From Marinomonas agarivorans (GTDB lineage: Bacteria > Pseudomonadota > Gammaproteobacteria > Pseudomonadales > Marinomonadaceae): 64,000 nucleotides of DNA. The DNA lies in contig NHNK02000010.1 of assembly GCA_002173415.2 (NCBI GenBank), forward strand, positions 1-64,000. The letters are read 5' to 3'. This document shows, piece by piece, positions 1-12,609 of this stretch; position 1 is the first letter of the stretch, and every line of letters starts with the position of its first letter. Below the pieces are notes generated by a model that saw only the letters and a program-made list of their open reading frames with translations, made no database searches and was not told the origin of the DNA. Position numbers and translations under genes: made by a program.

Positions 1-419
1 TTAGTATGAAGCATGAGAGTTACCTCTTTTTTGTTTTGAGTTAAAGATTTGACACCTTTATCAAAACGGGTAACTCTCTCTTTTTCAAGAAGATGTGTCA
101 GATCTTGTCTGAACTAATACATATAAATAGCTCCACTACCACTCAAATGAAAGAATTCTACTCAAAGTTACCCTGTTCCATATAATTTTTACTTACAATC
201 ATATGGAACACTTTCTTTTCAATCTCTCCTCTTCGATAGCATGCAATGTAGATGTAATGAAATAAGAAATTACATGCCTCGTGAAAATGCTAACTGTATT
301 TTTTGTTTTCATTCATTCTTATATGGCAATGCTTAACTTTTTCAACTTAGTTTTTTCTACTTTGCTTTTGCTGAATAGTTTGTAATAGGCTTTTTGACTC
401 TCTCTACTAGAGATGTGTT
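1..419. other. Gene-free leader left of the putative origin
   Basis: No convincing open reading frame or RNA gene is visible. Two perfect 10-bp inverted repeats are present: 15-24 paired with 69-78 (GAGAGTTACC and its complement) and 174-183 paired with 201-210 (TGTTCCATAT and its complement). Neither is followed by a clean T-tract, so neither is called a terminator. The stretch probably belongs to the same non-coding origin region. Confidence 0.5.
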
Positions 420-963
420 GAAAATTTACTCAAATTTAGCGGGATTATAATTAATTTACAAAAAAACATAGTTATCGCTATGTGGATACTTTCTTTAATA
501 CTTCGCTTCTTTGTAAAGAAAAAACATATAAAAAACTAATAAAATCAATAATTAAACTAGTTTATCAATAAATATCACTAATATGTATAAGTTTGGTGAT
601 AGTTGCTAACTAAGGTTTGCATAGTATTGCATAACTAAGGACAGCAAACTCAGCTGTGCATAACCCTATATTTTATCCACATAAAAAAAGTCCTTAAAAC
701 ACAGATTAAACTAGCTTAATTTAACAGGTTAGCATTTTTATAAGCTACTGATTTATATAGATTTTAATGGTTTATAAACATTTTTTAACTCCTTATTAAT
801 AATAATAAACATAAATTAAACAATATAATTTCATTATTTATATTTTATTGATGACTGGCTAAGGCCATTTAAGATCACTTTCTTTTTAAAATTTTCTCTT
901 TATACTTAGCCTCCCTTGTCTTAAATTGTACGTTTTTTATTCATATTAAATTTTGAGGTTGCC
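420..963. other. Putative chromosomal replication origin (oriC)
   Basis: This very AT-rich, gene-free stretch sits immediately upstream of mnmG (gidA), a classic oriC location in gammaproteobacteria. It has a perfect DnaA box TTATCCACA at 673-681, a second box in the opposite orientation (TGTGCATAA, 655-663) and a one-mismatch box (TGTGGATAC, 481-489). From about 710 to 910 the DNA is almost pure A/T, and GATC followed by a T-rich run at about 873 resembles an unwinding-element 13-mer. The parAB genes just downstream fit an origin-proximal location. The exact limits are inferred. Only three boxes were found by eye, fewer than in E. coli oriC. Confidence 0.6.
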
Positions 964-2853
964 GTGGATTTTCCCAGTCACTTTGACGTGATCGTTATTG
1001 GTGGTGGTCATGCTGGTACAGAAGCTGCTTTAGCCGCAGCAAGAACCGGTGTAAAAACCCTACTTTTAACCCATAACATTGAAACACTGGGGCAAATGTC
1101 TTGTAACCCAGCTATTGGGGGCATTGGAAAGTCCCATCTGGTTAAAGAAATCGATGCCTTAGACGGTGCTATGGCATTAGCAACCGATGAAGCCGGTATT
1201 CAATTTCGAACACTTAATTCACGCAAAGGTCCGGCAGTTAGAGCCACTCGCGCTCAGGCTGATCGCATTCTCTACAAAGCGGCTATTCGCTATAAACTGG
1301 AAAATCAGGAAAACTTATGGCTGTTTCAACAATCCGCAGAAGATTTAATTATTGAACAGGGTTGTGCACGAGGTGTTATAACACAAACAGGCTTACGCTT
1401 TTCTAGTAAAACGGTTGTTCTTACAGCAGGCACCTTTCTTGGTGGATTGATCCATATAGGTTTAAAAAATCACTCTGGTGGTAGGGCAGGAGACCCTTCG
1501 TCCATTGGTTTAGCAGAAAAATTACGAGCTTTACCATTTCGAATAGATAGATTAAAAACCGGCACTCCACCTAGAATTGATGCAAGATCAGTTGATTTTA
1601 GTGTTATGCAGCCTCAACCTGGTGACGAAGTAACACCTGTTATGTCTTATATGGGCAATCGAGATCTGCACCCAAAGCAAATAGAGTGTTTTATTACTCA
1701 TACCAATGAAAAAACCCATGAGATTATTCGCTCAGGTATGGACAGATCGCCATTATATACAGGCGTTATTGATGGTGTAGGACCTCGTTATTGTCCATCG
1801 ATTGAAGATAAAATAGTGCGTTTTGCTGATAAAAATTCACATCAAATTTTTGTCGAACCTGAAGGGCTGACTACAAATGAACTATACCCAAATGGTATCT
1901 CAACCTCGTTACCCTTTGATGTACAAATTGAGCTAGTTCGCTCAATGAAAGGTTTTGAAAATGCGCACATTACTCGCCCTGGTTATGCTATAGAGTACGA
2001 TTATTTTAACCCTCAAGATTTGAAACCATCTTTAGAAACCAAGCACATGTCTGGTTTATTTTTTGCCGGTCAGATTAACGGTACAACAGGCTATGAAGAA
2101 GCTGGTGCACAAGGATTATTAGCCGGTCTAAATGCTTCTTTACAAGCACAAGAAAAAGAGTCTTGGTCACCAAGACGAGACGAAGCTTACATAGGTGTTA
2201 TGATTGATGATCTGATCACAATGGGCACCAAAGAACCTTACCGAATGTTTACTAGTCGAGCTGAATATCGGTTAATTCTACGCGAAGATAATGCTGACCT
2301 ACGTTTAACTGAGAAAGGCCGTGAATTAGGTTTGGTTGGTGATGAAAGGTGGCAGCAATTTTGTGAAAAACAAGAAGCGATAGCACGTGAGCAACAGCGC
2401 CTAAAATCTAGTTGGATTGTGCCAAACACGCCAGAGGCGGAGAAAATTAATCCTAAATTAGAAACACCTATTACCCATGAATACAGCTTAATGGATTTAT
2501 TAAAGCGGCCTGGGGTTGATTATCATGATATCGCTGACTTAAAAAACCCATTAACAACCCCTTTGCCTGATCAAGTATCTGAGCAAGTACAAATAGCCAT
2601 TAAATATGAAGGTTATATTGCACGACAAGCAGAAGATATTGAGCGTTTAAGAAGACAAGAAAATACCGAGCTGCCAGTGGATATGGATTACCAATCTATT
2701 GAAGGTTTGTCGAATGAACTTAAGCAAAAATTAATAGAAATTAGGCCAACCACACTCGCAACGGCTGCTAGAATACCGGGCATGACCCCAGCCGCTGTTT
2801 CTCTACTACTAGTGAATTTAAAGAAACGTGCTGCGATTCGTAATACAGCTTAA
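964..2853 (+). CDS. mnmG: tRNA uridine-5-carboxymethylaminomethyl modification enzyme MnmG (GidA)
   Basis: FAD-dependent subunit that with MnmE installs the 5-carboxymethylaminomethyl group on wobble U34 of several tRNAs in the cytoplasm. The protein is 629 aa, the usual family length. The Rossmann FAD motif GGGHAG lies at residues 13-18, followed by the family-typical segments [19 protein letters not shown] and [16 protein letters not shown]. The C-terminal helical domain that binds MnmE is complete. The start is GTG at 964 with a GAGG ribosome site about 6 nt upstream. It is the first gene right of the putative origin and lies 37 nt before rsmG, so it probably leads an operon with rsmG-parA-parB. 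Confidence 0.97.
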   Translation: MDFPSHFDVIVIGGGHAGTEAALAAARTGVKTLLLTHNIETLGQMSCNPAIGGIGKSHLVKEIDALDGAMALATDEAGIQFRTLNSRKGPAVRATRAQADRILYKAAIRYKLENQENLWLFQQSAEDLIIEQGCARGVITQTGLRFSSKTVVLTAGTFLGGLIHIGLKNHSGGRAGDPSSIGLAEKLRALPFRIDRLKTGTPPRIDARSVDFSVMQPQPGDEVTPVMSYMGNRDLHPKQIECFITHTNEKTHEIIRSGMDRSPLYTGVIDGVGPRYCPSIEDKIVRFADKNSHQIFVEPEGLTTNELYPNGISTSLPFDVQIELVRSMKGFENAHITRPGYAIEYDYFNPQDLKPSLETKHMSGLFFAGQINGTTGYEEAGAQGLLAGLNASLQAQEKESWSPRRDEAYIGVMIDDLITMGTKEPYRMFTSRAEYRLILREDNADLRLTEKGRELGLVGDERWQQFCEKQEAIAREQQRLKSSWIVPNTPEAEKINPKLETPITHEYSLMDLLKRPGVDYHDIADLKNPLTTPLPDQVSEQVQIAIKYEGYIARQAEDIERLRRQENTELPVDMDYQSIEGLSNELKQKLIEIRPTTLATAARIPGMTPAAVSLLLVNLKKRAAIRNTA

Positions 2854-2890
2854 GGCGCGATAATTATTATTGGAATTATTAAGGATAACC

Positions 2891-3523
2891 GTGACACATT
2901 TTAATCTTATTCACTCAGGTGCCCAAAAAATGGGTATTGAACTGGCGAATGAAAAAGTAGAGAAATTGGTCGATTATCTTTCTTTGTTGCAAAAATGGAA
3001 TAAAGCTTACAATTTAACAGCTATTCGTGATGTTGATCAGATGATTGATCGACATCTGATAGACAGTTTATCAACAATTCCCTATATTAAAGGCGATAAT
3101 ATTATCGATGTTGGTACTGGGCCGGGCCTCCCTGGTATGGTGCTAGCTATTTGTTTTCCCGAGAAAAATTTTACCTTACTTGATAGTAATGGTAAAAAAA
3201 CACGATTCTTAACTCAGGTGAAAATGGAACTAGGGATGGACAATGTAACAATTGCTAATGAGCGAGTAGAACAACATGCTTTTCATGGAGTTTATGATCA
3301 TGTTATTTCCCGTGCATTTGCTTCTTTGCAAGATATGATTCAATGGACCTTGCCTCTACCAAAAGAAAGTGGCAACTTTTTGGCAATGAAAGGGGTTTAT
3401 CCAACAGAAGAAATACAGCGACTCCCTGATACTGTCGTTATTGAAGATGTATATAAATTATCTGTAACTAATGTAAACGAAGAACGTCATCTAGTAGTGA
3501 TGAAACGTGAAGGATTTGTCTAA
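2891..3523 (+). CDS. rsmG: 16S rRNA (guanine-N7) methyltransferase RsmG (GidB)
   Basis: SAM-dependent methylation of G527 in 16S rRNA. The 210-aa product shows the N-terminal LQKWNKAYNLT motif and the SAM-binding loop DVGTGPGLPG around residues 75-84. An upstream TTG at 2870 is also in frame. I chose GTG 2891 because AAGGA lies 5 nt before it and it gives the usual family N-terminus. Its stop codon TAA overlaps the parA start by one base, so the two are translationally coupled. Confidence 0.95.
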   Translation: MTHFNLIHSGAQKMGIELANEKVEKLVDYLSLLQKWNKAYNLTAIRDVDQMIDRHLIDSLSTIPYIKGDNIIDVGTGPGLPGMVLAICFPEKNFTLLDSNGKKTRFLTQVKMELGMDNVTIANERVEQHAFHGVYDHVISRAFASLQDMIQWTLPLPKESGNFLAMKGVYPTEEIQRLPDTVVIEDVYKLSVTNVNEERHLVVMKREGFV

Positions 3524-4305
3524 TGGCGAAGATTATAGCAGTTACCAATCAAAAAGGTGGAGTCGGTAAAACGACAACATGCGTTAATTTAGCGGCGTCT
3601 CTTACAGCGATGAAACGCAAAGTGTTGCTAATTGATTTAGATCCTCAAGGCAATGCAACAACAGGCAGTGGTGTTATTAAGAGTGAATTAAAAACCAGTG
3701 TTTTTGATGTATTGGTGGGAACTCACGGAATAAAGCAATGCATTATTGATCTCGATCCAGCTGGTTATGCTATTTTGCCTGCAAACAGTGATTTAACCGG
3801 TGCGGAAGTGGTTCTTCTTGATTTGCCAACCAAAGAAACGCGTTTACGGTCAGCTCTTTATGAAATTGAGCAAGAATACGACTTTATTCTATTAGACTGC
3901 CCTCCCTCTTTAAATATGTTAACAGTAAATGCGTTGGCAGCCTCTAATGGAATTTTGATTCCAGTACAATGTGAATACTATGCTTTAGAAGGGTTAACCG
4001 CATTGCTACAAACAATTGAACGCATTAAAGAATCAATCAATCCTGCTTTAGAAATAGAAGGGATTTTACGCACAATGTATGATCCTAGACCGAGTTTAAC
4101 TCATGACGTATCAGAGCAACTAAACAAGTATTTTGCCAACAAGGTATACGATACTGTTATACCTCGCAATATTCGCCTAGCAGAGGCGCCGAGTTATGGC
4201 TTACCCATTTTAAACTATGAAAAAGAGTCGCGGGGAGCAATTGCTTATTTGGCTTTAGCAGGTGAATTTATTCGTAAAGGCCGTTCTACTACAGTATCTG
4301 CTTAA
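3523..4305 (+). CDS. parA: Chromosome partitioning ATPase ParA (Soj)
   Basis: Walker-type ATPase that segregates origin regions together with ParB. The deviant Walker A KGGVGKTTT lies at residues 10-18, with LLDCPPSLNMLT and the switch region DLDPQGNATTG following. At 260 aa it has the short chromosomal ParA form without an N-terminal HTH. The start codon overlaps the rsmG stop by one base; parB follows after 57 nt. This position next to the origin is typical of chromosomal parAB. Confidence 0.95.
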   Translation: MAKIIAVTNQKGGVGKTTTCVNLAASLTAMKRKVLLIDLDPQGNATTGSGVIKSELKTSVFDVLVGTHGIKQCIIDLDPAGYAILPANSDLTGAEVVLLDLPTKETRLRSALYEIEQEYDFILLDCPPSLNMLTVNALAASNGILIPVQCEYYALEGLTALLQTIERIKESINPALEIEGILRTMYDPRPSLTHDVSEQLNKYFANKVYDTVIPRNIRLAEAPSYGLPILNYEKESRGAIAYLALAGEFIRKGRSTTVSA

Positions 4306-4362
4306 TATCCTGAATAATTGATAATAACATCTCACAATTAACATCGATCAAAGGTAATAGTA

Positions 4363-5247
4363 ATGACAGCAAAAAAACGAGGTTTAGGTAGAGGACTGGA
4401 TGCATTATTGGCTTCTCAGGTGCCTTTAGATAACCAAACTGATTCTCGTTCGAAAGAAATTACAGGACTTACCTATATAGGAATCGACTTGTTATCGAAA
4501 GGAAAGTTTCAACCTCGTCGTGATATGAACTCAGTTCAACTGGATGAATTAGCTGCTTCAATAAAACAACAAGGTATCATGCAACCTATTGTTGTTAGGC
4601 CAACTGGTAATGGTAAGTATGAAATTATTGCCGGTGAAAGACGTTGGCGAGCTGCGAGAATTGCTGAATTAACAAAAGTACCTGTTATTGTTAGGCAGGT
4701 TGAAGATGCGGATGCTGTCGTTCTTGCCTTGATAGAAAACATACAAAGGGAAGACCTAAATCCGGTTGAAGAAGCCATTGCTTTACAGAGATTAATGGAA
4801 GACTTTGATCTAACTCAACAAGAAGTTGCTGATACTGTTGGGAAGTCACGCTCAGCTGTAGCCAATTTATTACGCTTACTAGGTTTGACACCAGAAGTGC
4901 GCAGATTACTTGAACATGGCGATTTAGAAATGGGGCACGCTAGAGCCCTATTACCATTAGAGCATGATCAGCAAATTCAAGCAGCGTCTCAAGTTATGAT
5001 GAAAAGCATGTCTGTGCGTGAGACTGAAAAATTAGTAAAAACCTTACAAGCTGGTCAAGATGATGAAAAAAATGCGTCCAGTGTACAACTGCCAGACTTT
5101 AGTCAACACGAAGAACGTATTAGTCAAAAAATTAATGCAGCGGTAAAAATACAACAAAGTCCTAAAGGCAAAGGAAAAGTTGTCATTGAATACCGCAATC
5201 CAGAACATCTGGAGTTATTACTTAATGACTTATTTGAAGATAAATAA
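4363..5247 (+). CDS. parB: Chromosome partitioning protein ParB (Spo0J)
   Basis: Centromere-binding CTP-dependent clamp. The 294-aa protein begins with the family signature RGLGRGLDALL. It carries the ParB/Srx CTP-binding domain (GERRWRAAR near residue 92, then NIQREDLNPVEEA), an HTH (TQQEVADTVGKSRSAVANLL, about residues 148-167) and a C-terminal dimerisation domain. I did not find its parS target (TGTTTCACGTGAAACA) in the window by eye, so the sites probably lie outside it. Confidence 0.95.
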   Translation: MTAKKRGLGRGLDALLASQVPLDNQTDSRSKEITGLTYIGIDLLSKGKFQPRRDMNSVQLDELAASIKQQGIMQPIVVRPTGNGKYEIIAGERRWRAARIAELTKVPVIVRQVEDADAVVLALIENIQREDLNPVEEAIALQRLMEDFDLTQQEVADTVGKSRSAVANLLRLLGLTPEVRRLLEHGDLEMGHARALLPLEHDQQIQAASQVMMKSMSVRETEKLVKTLQAGQDDEKNASSVQLPDFSQHEERISQKINAAVKIQQSPKGKGKVVIEYRNPEHLELLLNDLFEDK

Positions 5248-5433
5248 TAAGGTTTGCTTTAATTCTTTATAAGTAAACTTATGTTTCTTTATCTATGAAT
5301 ATTGAATGCGCTACTTATTCCTCCTATAATGCCTCGGATTTGCGATTTAATTGATTTCACTTAATTGCTACTTAAACACTATAACGTGTTGATATTACTA
5401 GATTTAACGCTTTTTAGAGGTTTTTCCTACATA
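5248..5433 (+). promoter_or_regulatory. Intergenic region before the atp operon
   Basis: This 186-nt AT-rich gap separates parB from atpI and must contain either the atp promoter or read-through from parB. No terminator hairpin follows parB, so read-through remains possible. No promoter could be placed confidently. Confidence 0.3.
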
Positions 5434-5835
5434 ATGCATACAAAACCTCTTAGTGCAAAAGAACTATTAAGCATAAAGAAAAGATCTATTTTTTTATTTA
5501 TGCTGTGGCAACTTGTTTTTGCTTTAATCATAGCTATAGTACTTTTCTTTACGAATGATTATGTTTATGCATATTCTTTTTTACTTGGGTGCACAGTAAG
5601 TATTGTTCCAAGTTTTTATATGGCCCTCAGAATTTTTTGGGGAGCAAAAGTGCGAACAGCGCAACAGACAGTAAAACTATTTTATAAAGGCGAAGCTGGT
5701 AAGCTTATAATTGCTGCTTTGCTACTGGCATTGGTATTTAACTTTGTTCAACCATTGTCTGCGGGCCTTTTTTTTACAGGCTTTGGTACAGTTATTTTAA
5801 GCCATTGGCTTAGCCCTGTTATCATTAAATATTAG
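5434..5835 (+). CDS. atpI: ATP synthase accessory protein AtpI
   Basis: Small membrane protein that assists assembly of the c-ring and leads the atp operon in proteobacteria. With the start at ATG 5434 it is 133 aa with four hydrophobic segments (about residues 20-40, 47-68, 88-107 and 110-128), the expected size and topology. The reading frame is open upstream to 5365, but that extension is not family-like. AGAGG lies 13 nt before the chosen ATG, which is weak. It lies 45 nt before atpB. Confidence 0.88.
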   Translation: MHTKPLSAKELLSIKKRSIFLFMLWQLVFALIIAIVLFFTNDYVYAYSFLLGCTVSIVPSFYMALRIFWGAKVRTAQQTVKLFYKGEAGKLIIAALLLALVFNFVQPLSAGLFFTGFGTVILSHWLSPVIIKY

Positions 5836-5877
5836 ATAGCAGTGGAACAGGTTTAATCATTAAAAGAGCGTGGATAA

Positions 5878-6708
<831 letters not shown>

Positions 6709-6722
6709 TTCTTTTTGAATAA

Positions 6723-7019
<297 letters not shown>

Positions 7020-7079
7020 TTCGCGCTCTTCTTCAAAGAAGCGCAATTAATTAATGAACGACTAGAGCGAGGTATTGGC

Positions 7080-7550
7080 ATGAATCTAAATGCTACATTG
7101 ATCGGCCAAGCTATTTCGTTTGCGATTTTTGTCTGGTTCTGCATGAAATTTGTGTGGCCACCAGTAATTACAGCTCTTGAAGAGCGTAAGAAGAAAATTG
7201 CTGACGGTTTAGAAGCAGCTAACCGTGCATCACGTGATTTGGAATTGGCACAAGAAAACGCTATGAAAACGTTACGTGAGAGCAAGGAACAAGCAGCCGA
7301 TATTATTGAACAAGCCAACAAACGTGCTAATCAAATTATTGACGAAGCAAAAGAGCAAGCTTTGGCTGATGGCCAGCGTTTGCGTGATGCAGCGAAATCT
7401 GAAATTGAGCAAGACGTAGTCAGAGCAAAAGAAGCTCTACGTGCTCAAGTTTCTTCTTTAGCTGTTATCGGTGCCGAGAAAATACTAGGTGCGAGTGTTG
7501 ACGAAAAAGCCCACAGCGAGCTAGTTAATAAACTAGCAGAAGAGCTTTAA
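7080..7550 (+). CDS. atpF: ATP synthase Fo subunit b
   Basis: Peripheral stalk subunit: an N-terminal membrane helix (about residues 5-25, with [13 protein letters not shown]) followed by a long charged coiled coil reaching F1. The 156-aa length is exactly the family norm. A GAGG ribosome site precedes ATG 7080. It ends 11 nt before atpH. Confidence 0.96.
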   Translation: MNLNATLIGQAISFAIFVWFCMKFVWPPVITALEERKKKIADGLEAANRASRDLELAQENAMKTLRESKEQAADIIEQANKRANQIIDEAKEQALADGQRLRDAAKSEIEQDVVRAKEALRAQVSSLAVIGAEKILGASVDEKAHSELVNKLAEEL

Positions 7551-7561
7551 GTGAGGGTCCA

Positions 7562-8098
7562 ATGGCTGAATTAATGACAGTCGCTCGCCCGTACGCGAAA
7601 GCAGCATTTGAAGTTGCTCGTGAGCAAAACCAGGTAGCAGAATGGGCTAATATGTTAAACGTATTAGCCAGTGCTACTGGTGACGTTAAGTTAACACAAG
7701 CAATTAAAACGCCAGCTTTTAGTGCTGAAGAAAAGGCAAATGTATTAGCGGATGTTTGTAGTGAAGTTGTGACAGAACAAGGCAAAAATTTTGTTGTGTC
7801 ATTAGCAGAAAATGGTCGTTTGGCCCTATTACCTGCTATTTCTGCTTTATTCAATCAGTTTAAGTTAAATTTCGAAAAAGCGGTTGATGTTAATTTAACC
7901 TCTGCTTTTGATATGACTGCTGAGCAAGAAAAAGCAATTACAGCTTCATTAGGTAAAAAGTTGGACCGCACTATCAACTTAATGACCGAAACAGACGCAA
8001 GCCTTATTGGTGGCGTAGTTATTCGTACAGGCGACTTAATCATCGACGGCTCAGTTCGCGGAAAATTAGCGAAACTGTCCGAGGCGATAAACTCCTAG
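7562..8098 (+). CDS. atpH: ATP synthase F1 subunit delta
   Basis: Connects the b-dimer stalk to the top of the alpha3beta3 head. The 178-aa protein has the N-terminal six-helix domain beginning ARPYAKAAFEVA and the C-terminal signature LIGGVVIRTGDLIIDGSVRGKL. It follows atpF by 11 nt. A short hairpin (8100-8117) lies just after its stop. Confidence 0.96.
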   Translation: MAELMTVARPYAKAAFEVAREQNQVAEWANMLNVLASATGDVKLTQAIKTPAFSAEEKANVLADVCSEVVTEQGKNFVVSLAENGRLALLPAISALFNQFKLNFEKAVDVNLTSAFDMTAEQEKAITASLGKKLDRTINLMTETDASLIGGVVIRTGDLIIDGSVRGKLAKLSEAINS

Positions 8099-8099
8099 A

Positions 8100-8117
8100 G
8101 TTTCGTTAAGTCGAAAC
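8100..8117 (+). other. Intercistronic hairpin atpH-atpA
   Basis: GTTTCG at 8100-8105 pairs with CGAAAC at 8112-8117 around a 6-nt loop. There is no T-tract, so it is not a terminator. A role in mRNA processing or translational tuning is only possible. Confidence 0.35.
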
Positions 8118-8136
8118 GAGGGTTGAGGAATTTAGC

Positions 8137-9681
8137 ATGCAGCAACTGAATCCATCTGAGATCAGCGAGATTATCAAGAAGCGCATCGAAAAACTTGATG
8201 TCACTTCTGATGCCCAAAACGAGGGCACAATTGTTAGCGTAGCAGACGGTATCGTACTGATTCACGGTCTTGCTGACGTAATGTATGGGGAAATGATTGA
8301 GTTCCCTGGTGGTGTTTATGGTATGGCATTAAACCTAGAGCGTGATTCTGTAGGTGCTGTTGTACTGGGTAACTACCAAGACCTAGTAGAAGGTCAAAAA
8401 GCAAAATGTACAGGTCGTATTCTGGAAGTTCCAATTGGTCCAGAGTTACTTGGCCGTGTAGTCGATGCACTAGGTAACCCTGTTGATGGTAAAGGTCCTA
8501 TTGACGCAAAATTAACCGACGCTGTTGAAAAAGTAGCGCCTGGTGTAATTGCTCGTCAATCTGTCGATCAGCCATTACAAACTGGTTATAAAGCCATTGA
8601 CTCTATGGTGCCAATTGGCCGTGGTCAGCGTGAGTTGATTATCGGTGACCGTCAAATTGGTAAAACCGCTTTAGCTATCGACACAATCATTGCTCAAAAA
8701 AGCAGTGGCATAAAGTGTGTTTACGTTGCTATCGGTCAAAAGCAATCTACTATTGCCAACGTTGTACGCCAGCTTGAAGAAGCGGGTGCTATGGAATACA
8801 CCACAGTAGTTTCTGCTGGTGCATCTGATCCAGCATCTATGCTTTTCTTAGCACCATATACTGGTTGTACAATGGGTGAGTATTTCCGTGATCGTGGTGA
8901 AGATGCTCTTATTATTTATGATGATTTGACAAAACAAGCTTGGGCTTATCGTCAAATTTCATTGTTATTACGCCGTCCACCTGGTCGTGAAGCCTATCCT
9001 GGTGATGTATTCTATTTACACTCTCGTTTATTAGAACGTGCTTCACGTGTAAACGCTGAATATGTAGAAGACTTCACGAAAGGCGAAGTGAAAGGTCAAA
9101 CTGGTTCTTTAACAGCCTTACCTATCATCGAAACTCAAGGTGGTGACGTATCTGCGTTTGTACCAACAAACGTTATTTCTATTACCGATGGCCAGATATT
9201 CTTAGAAGCGAGTGCATTCAATGCGGGTATTCGTCCGGCGATGAACGCTGGTATTTCTGTTTCTCGTGTTGGTGGTTCTGCGCAAACTAAAATCATCAAG
9301 AAACTTGGTGGCGGTATTCGTCTAGCACTTGCTCAATATCGTGAGTTAGCTGCATTTGCTCAGTTTGCTTCTGACTTGGATGAAGCAACTCGTAAACAGC
9401 TAGAACATGGTAAACAAGTGACTGAGTTGATGAAGCAGAAGCAGTTCAGCCCTATGTCTGTAGCTGATATGGGTGTAATTCTTTACGCTGCAAATGATGG
9501 CTTCCTTGAAGATGTTGAAACAAGCAAAATTGGCAGTTTTGAAAATGCATTACTTAGCTATATGAACAGTGAGCATGCTGATCTAATGGCAGACATTAAT
9601 AAAACTGGTAATTATAACGGCGAGATTGAAGCGACATTTAAAGCAGCAATCGAGAAGTTTAAAGCAACACAAACTTGGTAG
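8137..9681 (+). CDS. atpA: ATP synthase F1 subunit alpha
   Basis: Non-catalytic nucleotide-binding subunit of the F1 hexamer. The 514-aa protein has the P-loop GDRQIGKT near residues 170-177, the family signature [17 protein letters not shown] and the segment [27 protein letters not shown]. Length and ends are as expected for gammaproteobacteria. The start has a GAGG site. Confidence 0.98.
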   Translation: MQQLNPSEISEIIKKRIEKLDVTSDAQNEGTIVSVADGIVLIHGLADVMYGEMIEFPGGVYGMALNLERDSVGAVVLGNYQDLVEGQKAKCTGRILEVPIGPELLGRVVDALGNPVDGKGPIDAKLTDAVEKVAPGVIARQSVDQPLQTGYKAIDSMVPIGRGQRELIIGDRQIGKTALAIDTIIAQKSSGIKCVYVAIGQKQSTIANVVRQLEEAGAMEYTTVVSAGASDPASMLFLAPYTGCTMGEYFRDRGEDALIIYDDLTKQAWAYRQISLLLRRPPGREAYPGDVFYLHSRLLERASRVNAEYVEDFTKGEVKGQTGSLTALPIIETQGGDVSAFVPTNVISITDGQIFLEASAFNAGIRPAMNAGISVSRVGGSAQTKIIKKLGGGIRLALAQYRELAAFAQFASDLDEATRKQLEHGKQVTELMKQKQFSPMSVADMGVILYAANDGFLEDVETSKIGSFENALLSYMNSEHADLMADINKTGNYNGEIEATFKAAIEKFKATQTW

Positions 9682-9688
9682 TGGTTTG

Positions 9689-9712
9689 GTGATTACTAAT
9701 AATGGTAATCAC
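9689..9712 (+). other. Intercistronic hairpin atpA-atpG
   Basis: Perfect 8-bp stem: GTGATTAC (9689-9696) pairs with GTAATCAC (9705-9712) around an 8-nt loop. No T-tract follows, so termination is unlikely. Confidence 0.4.
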
Positions 9713-9763
9713 TGATTCATCTCAAGAGTTTGTTAATTAACATTCTCACAAGGGCAGTTCATT

Positions 9764-10624
9764 ATGGCAGTCGGAAAAGAGATACGAACACAGATTTCGA
9801 GCATAAATAATACACGTAAGATTACCCGTGCTATGGAAAAGGTAGCGGCGAGTAAAACACGTAAAGCTCAGGATCGTATGGATGCTTCTCGTCCGTATGC
9901 GGATAGAATTCGCCAAGTTATTGGCCATTTAGCCAATGCGAACCCTGAGTATAAACACCGTTACCTTACCGAACGTGAGGTTAAGCGAGTTGGTTATATT
10001 GTTGTCTCTTCTGACCGTGGATTATGTGGTGGTTTAAATGCCAATGTATTTAAAACCACATTAAAAGAAATGAAGCAATATGCTGATAGCGACATTGAGA
10101 TTGATCTTTGTGCTATTGGTAATAAAGCGATTTCTTTCTTTAACAACTACGGCGGAAATGTTGTTGCAGCTGTAACTGGTTTAGGTGATACGCCTGAAGC
10201 AGCCGATCTAATCGGCAGTATTAAAGTGATGCTAGATGCGTTTGATGAAGGGCGTATCGATCGATTGTTTATTGTTTCTAATGAGTTCGTGAACACCATG
10301 ACTCAAAAACCAACAATTGAACAACTTCTGCCATTAGAAGCAGAAGAGAATGCAGAACTACAGCATCATTGGGACTACATCTACGAACCAGAAGCCGTTG
10401 AGATTTTGAACGATTTGCTAGTTCGTTTTATTGAATCTCGCGTTTATCAGGCTGTCGTTGAAAATATTGCCTGTGAACAGGCAGCACGTATGCTTGCAAT
10501 GAAAAATGCAACAGACAACGCCGGTGAAATTATTGATGAATTACAGCTGGTTTATAACAAAGCTCGTCAAGCAGCAATTACTCAGGAAATTTCTGAAATT
10601 GTTGGCGGCGCGGCAGCGGTTTAA
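9764..10624 (+). CDS. atpG: ATP synthase F1 subunit gamma
   Basis: Central rotor shaft. The 286-aa protein has the N-terminal coiled-coil start [29 protein letters not shown] and the C-terminal helix [19 protein letters not shown], which rotates inside the alpha3beta3 head. The internal segment [11 protein letters not shown] is typical. It lies 27 nt before atpD. Confidence 0.97.
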   Translation: MAVGKEIRTQISSINNTRKITRAMEKVAASKTRKAQDRMDASRPYADRIRQVIGHLANANPEYKHRYLTEREVKRVGYIVVSSDRGLCGGLNANVFKTTLKEMKQYADSDIEIDLCAIGNKAISFFNNYGGNVVAAVTGLGDTPEAADLIGSIKVMLDAFDEGRIDRLFIVSNEFVNTMTQKPTIEQLLPLEAEENAELQHHWDYIYEPEAVEILNDLLVRFIESRVYQAVVENIACEQAARMLAMKNATDNAGEIIDELQLVYNKARQAAITQEISEIVGGAAAV

Positions 10625-10639
10625 GGTTTTAGGTATTAA

Positions 10640-12049
<1,410 letters not shown>

Positions 12050-12057
12050 CCATGCGT

Positions 12058-12086
12058 AACCACAGCAAGAATCTGTTGCTGTGGTT
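12058..12086 (+). other. Strong hairpin between atpD and atpC
   Basis: Perfect 11-bp stem: AACCACAGCAA (12058-12068) pairs with TTGCTGTGGTT (12076-12086) with a 7-nt loop. It is not followed by T residues. It is positioned to protect upstream mRNA or lower atpC expression, which is inference. Confidence 0.5.
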
Positions 12087-12111
12087 AAGCCTGATATAAG
12101 AGAGGCAACTT

Positions 12112-12528
12112 ATGGCTACCACAGTTCACTGCGATATCGTAAGCACTGAACAAGAGATTTTTTCTGGAATGGTAGAAACTCTTGTTGCAGCTGGGAGTTA
12201 TGGTGATTTGGGAGTGATGCCAGGTCACGCACCACTATTAACACCGCTGATCCCAGGCCCTGTACGTGTGGTTAAACAAAATGGTGAAGAAGAATTAGTC
12301 TTCGTATCGGGTGGCTTCCTTGAAGTACAGCCACATCGTATTACTGTCTTGGCAGATACTGCTATTCGGGCGAATGATCTCGATGAAGCCGCAGCTCTAG
12401 AAGCAAAGCAACACGCAGAAGATATGCTGACTCAACAAGGTTCAGATATTGATTTCTCACGTGCAACTGCGGAATTAGCAGAAGCTGTTGCTCGGCTACG
12501 TACTATTAATCAATTGCGTCAAAAATAA
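12112..12528 (+). CDS. atpC: ATP synthase F1 subunit epsilon
   Basis: Regulatory rotor subunit that couples gamma to the c-ring and can inhibit ATP hydrolysis. The 138-aa protein has the N-terminal beta-sandwich ([18 protein letters not shown]) and the C-terminal helical pair ([16 protein letters not shown]). It is the last gene of the operon, directly before a strong terminator. Confidence 0.97.
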   Translation: MATTVHCDIVSTEQEIFSGMVETLVAAGSYGDLGVMPGHAPLLTPLIPGPVRVVKQNGEEELVFVSGGFLEVQPHRITVLADTAIRANDLDEAAALEAKQHAEDMLTQQGSDIDFSRATAELAEAVARLRTINQLRQK

Positions 12529-12550
12529 TTGAGATAGGCCGAGTAAGTCA

Positions 12551-12587
12551 AAAAAACCGCCTTTATCTAGACAGAGGCGGTTTTTTT
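12551..12587 (+). terminator. Bidirectional terminator after the atp operon
   Basis: A-run, then stem ACCGCCT / AGGCGGT, then seven T residues (12581-12587). The A-run on the other side means it can also end leftward transcription of the converging TrmB-type regulator. Confidence 0.9.
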
Positions 12588-12609
12588 ATTTGTAAAATTT
12601 CATGGTACT

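Noticed and set aside
69-78. Inverted repeat 15-24/69-78 as a terminator of a gene left of the window
   Set aside because: The loop is 44 nt and no T-tract follows directly, so termination is not supported.
3499-3515. GATGAAACGTGAAGG at the end of rsmG as a parS site
   Set aside because: It lacks the symmetric TGTTTCACGTGAAACA sequence; only one half is similar.
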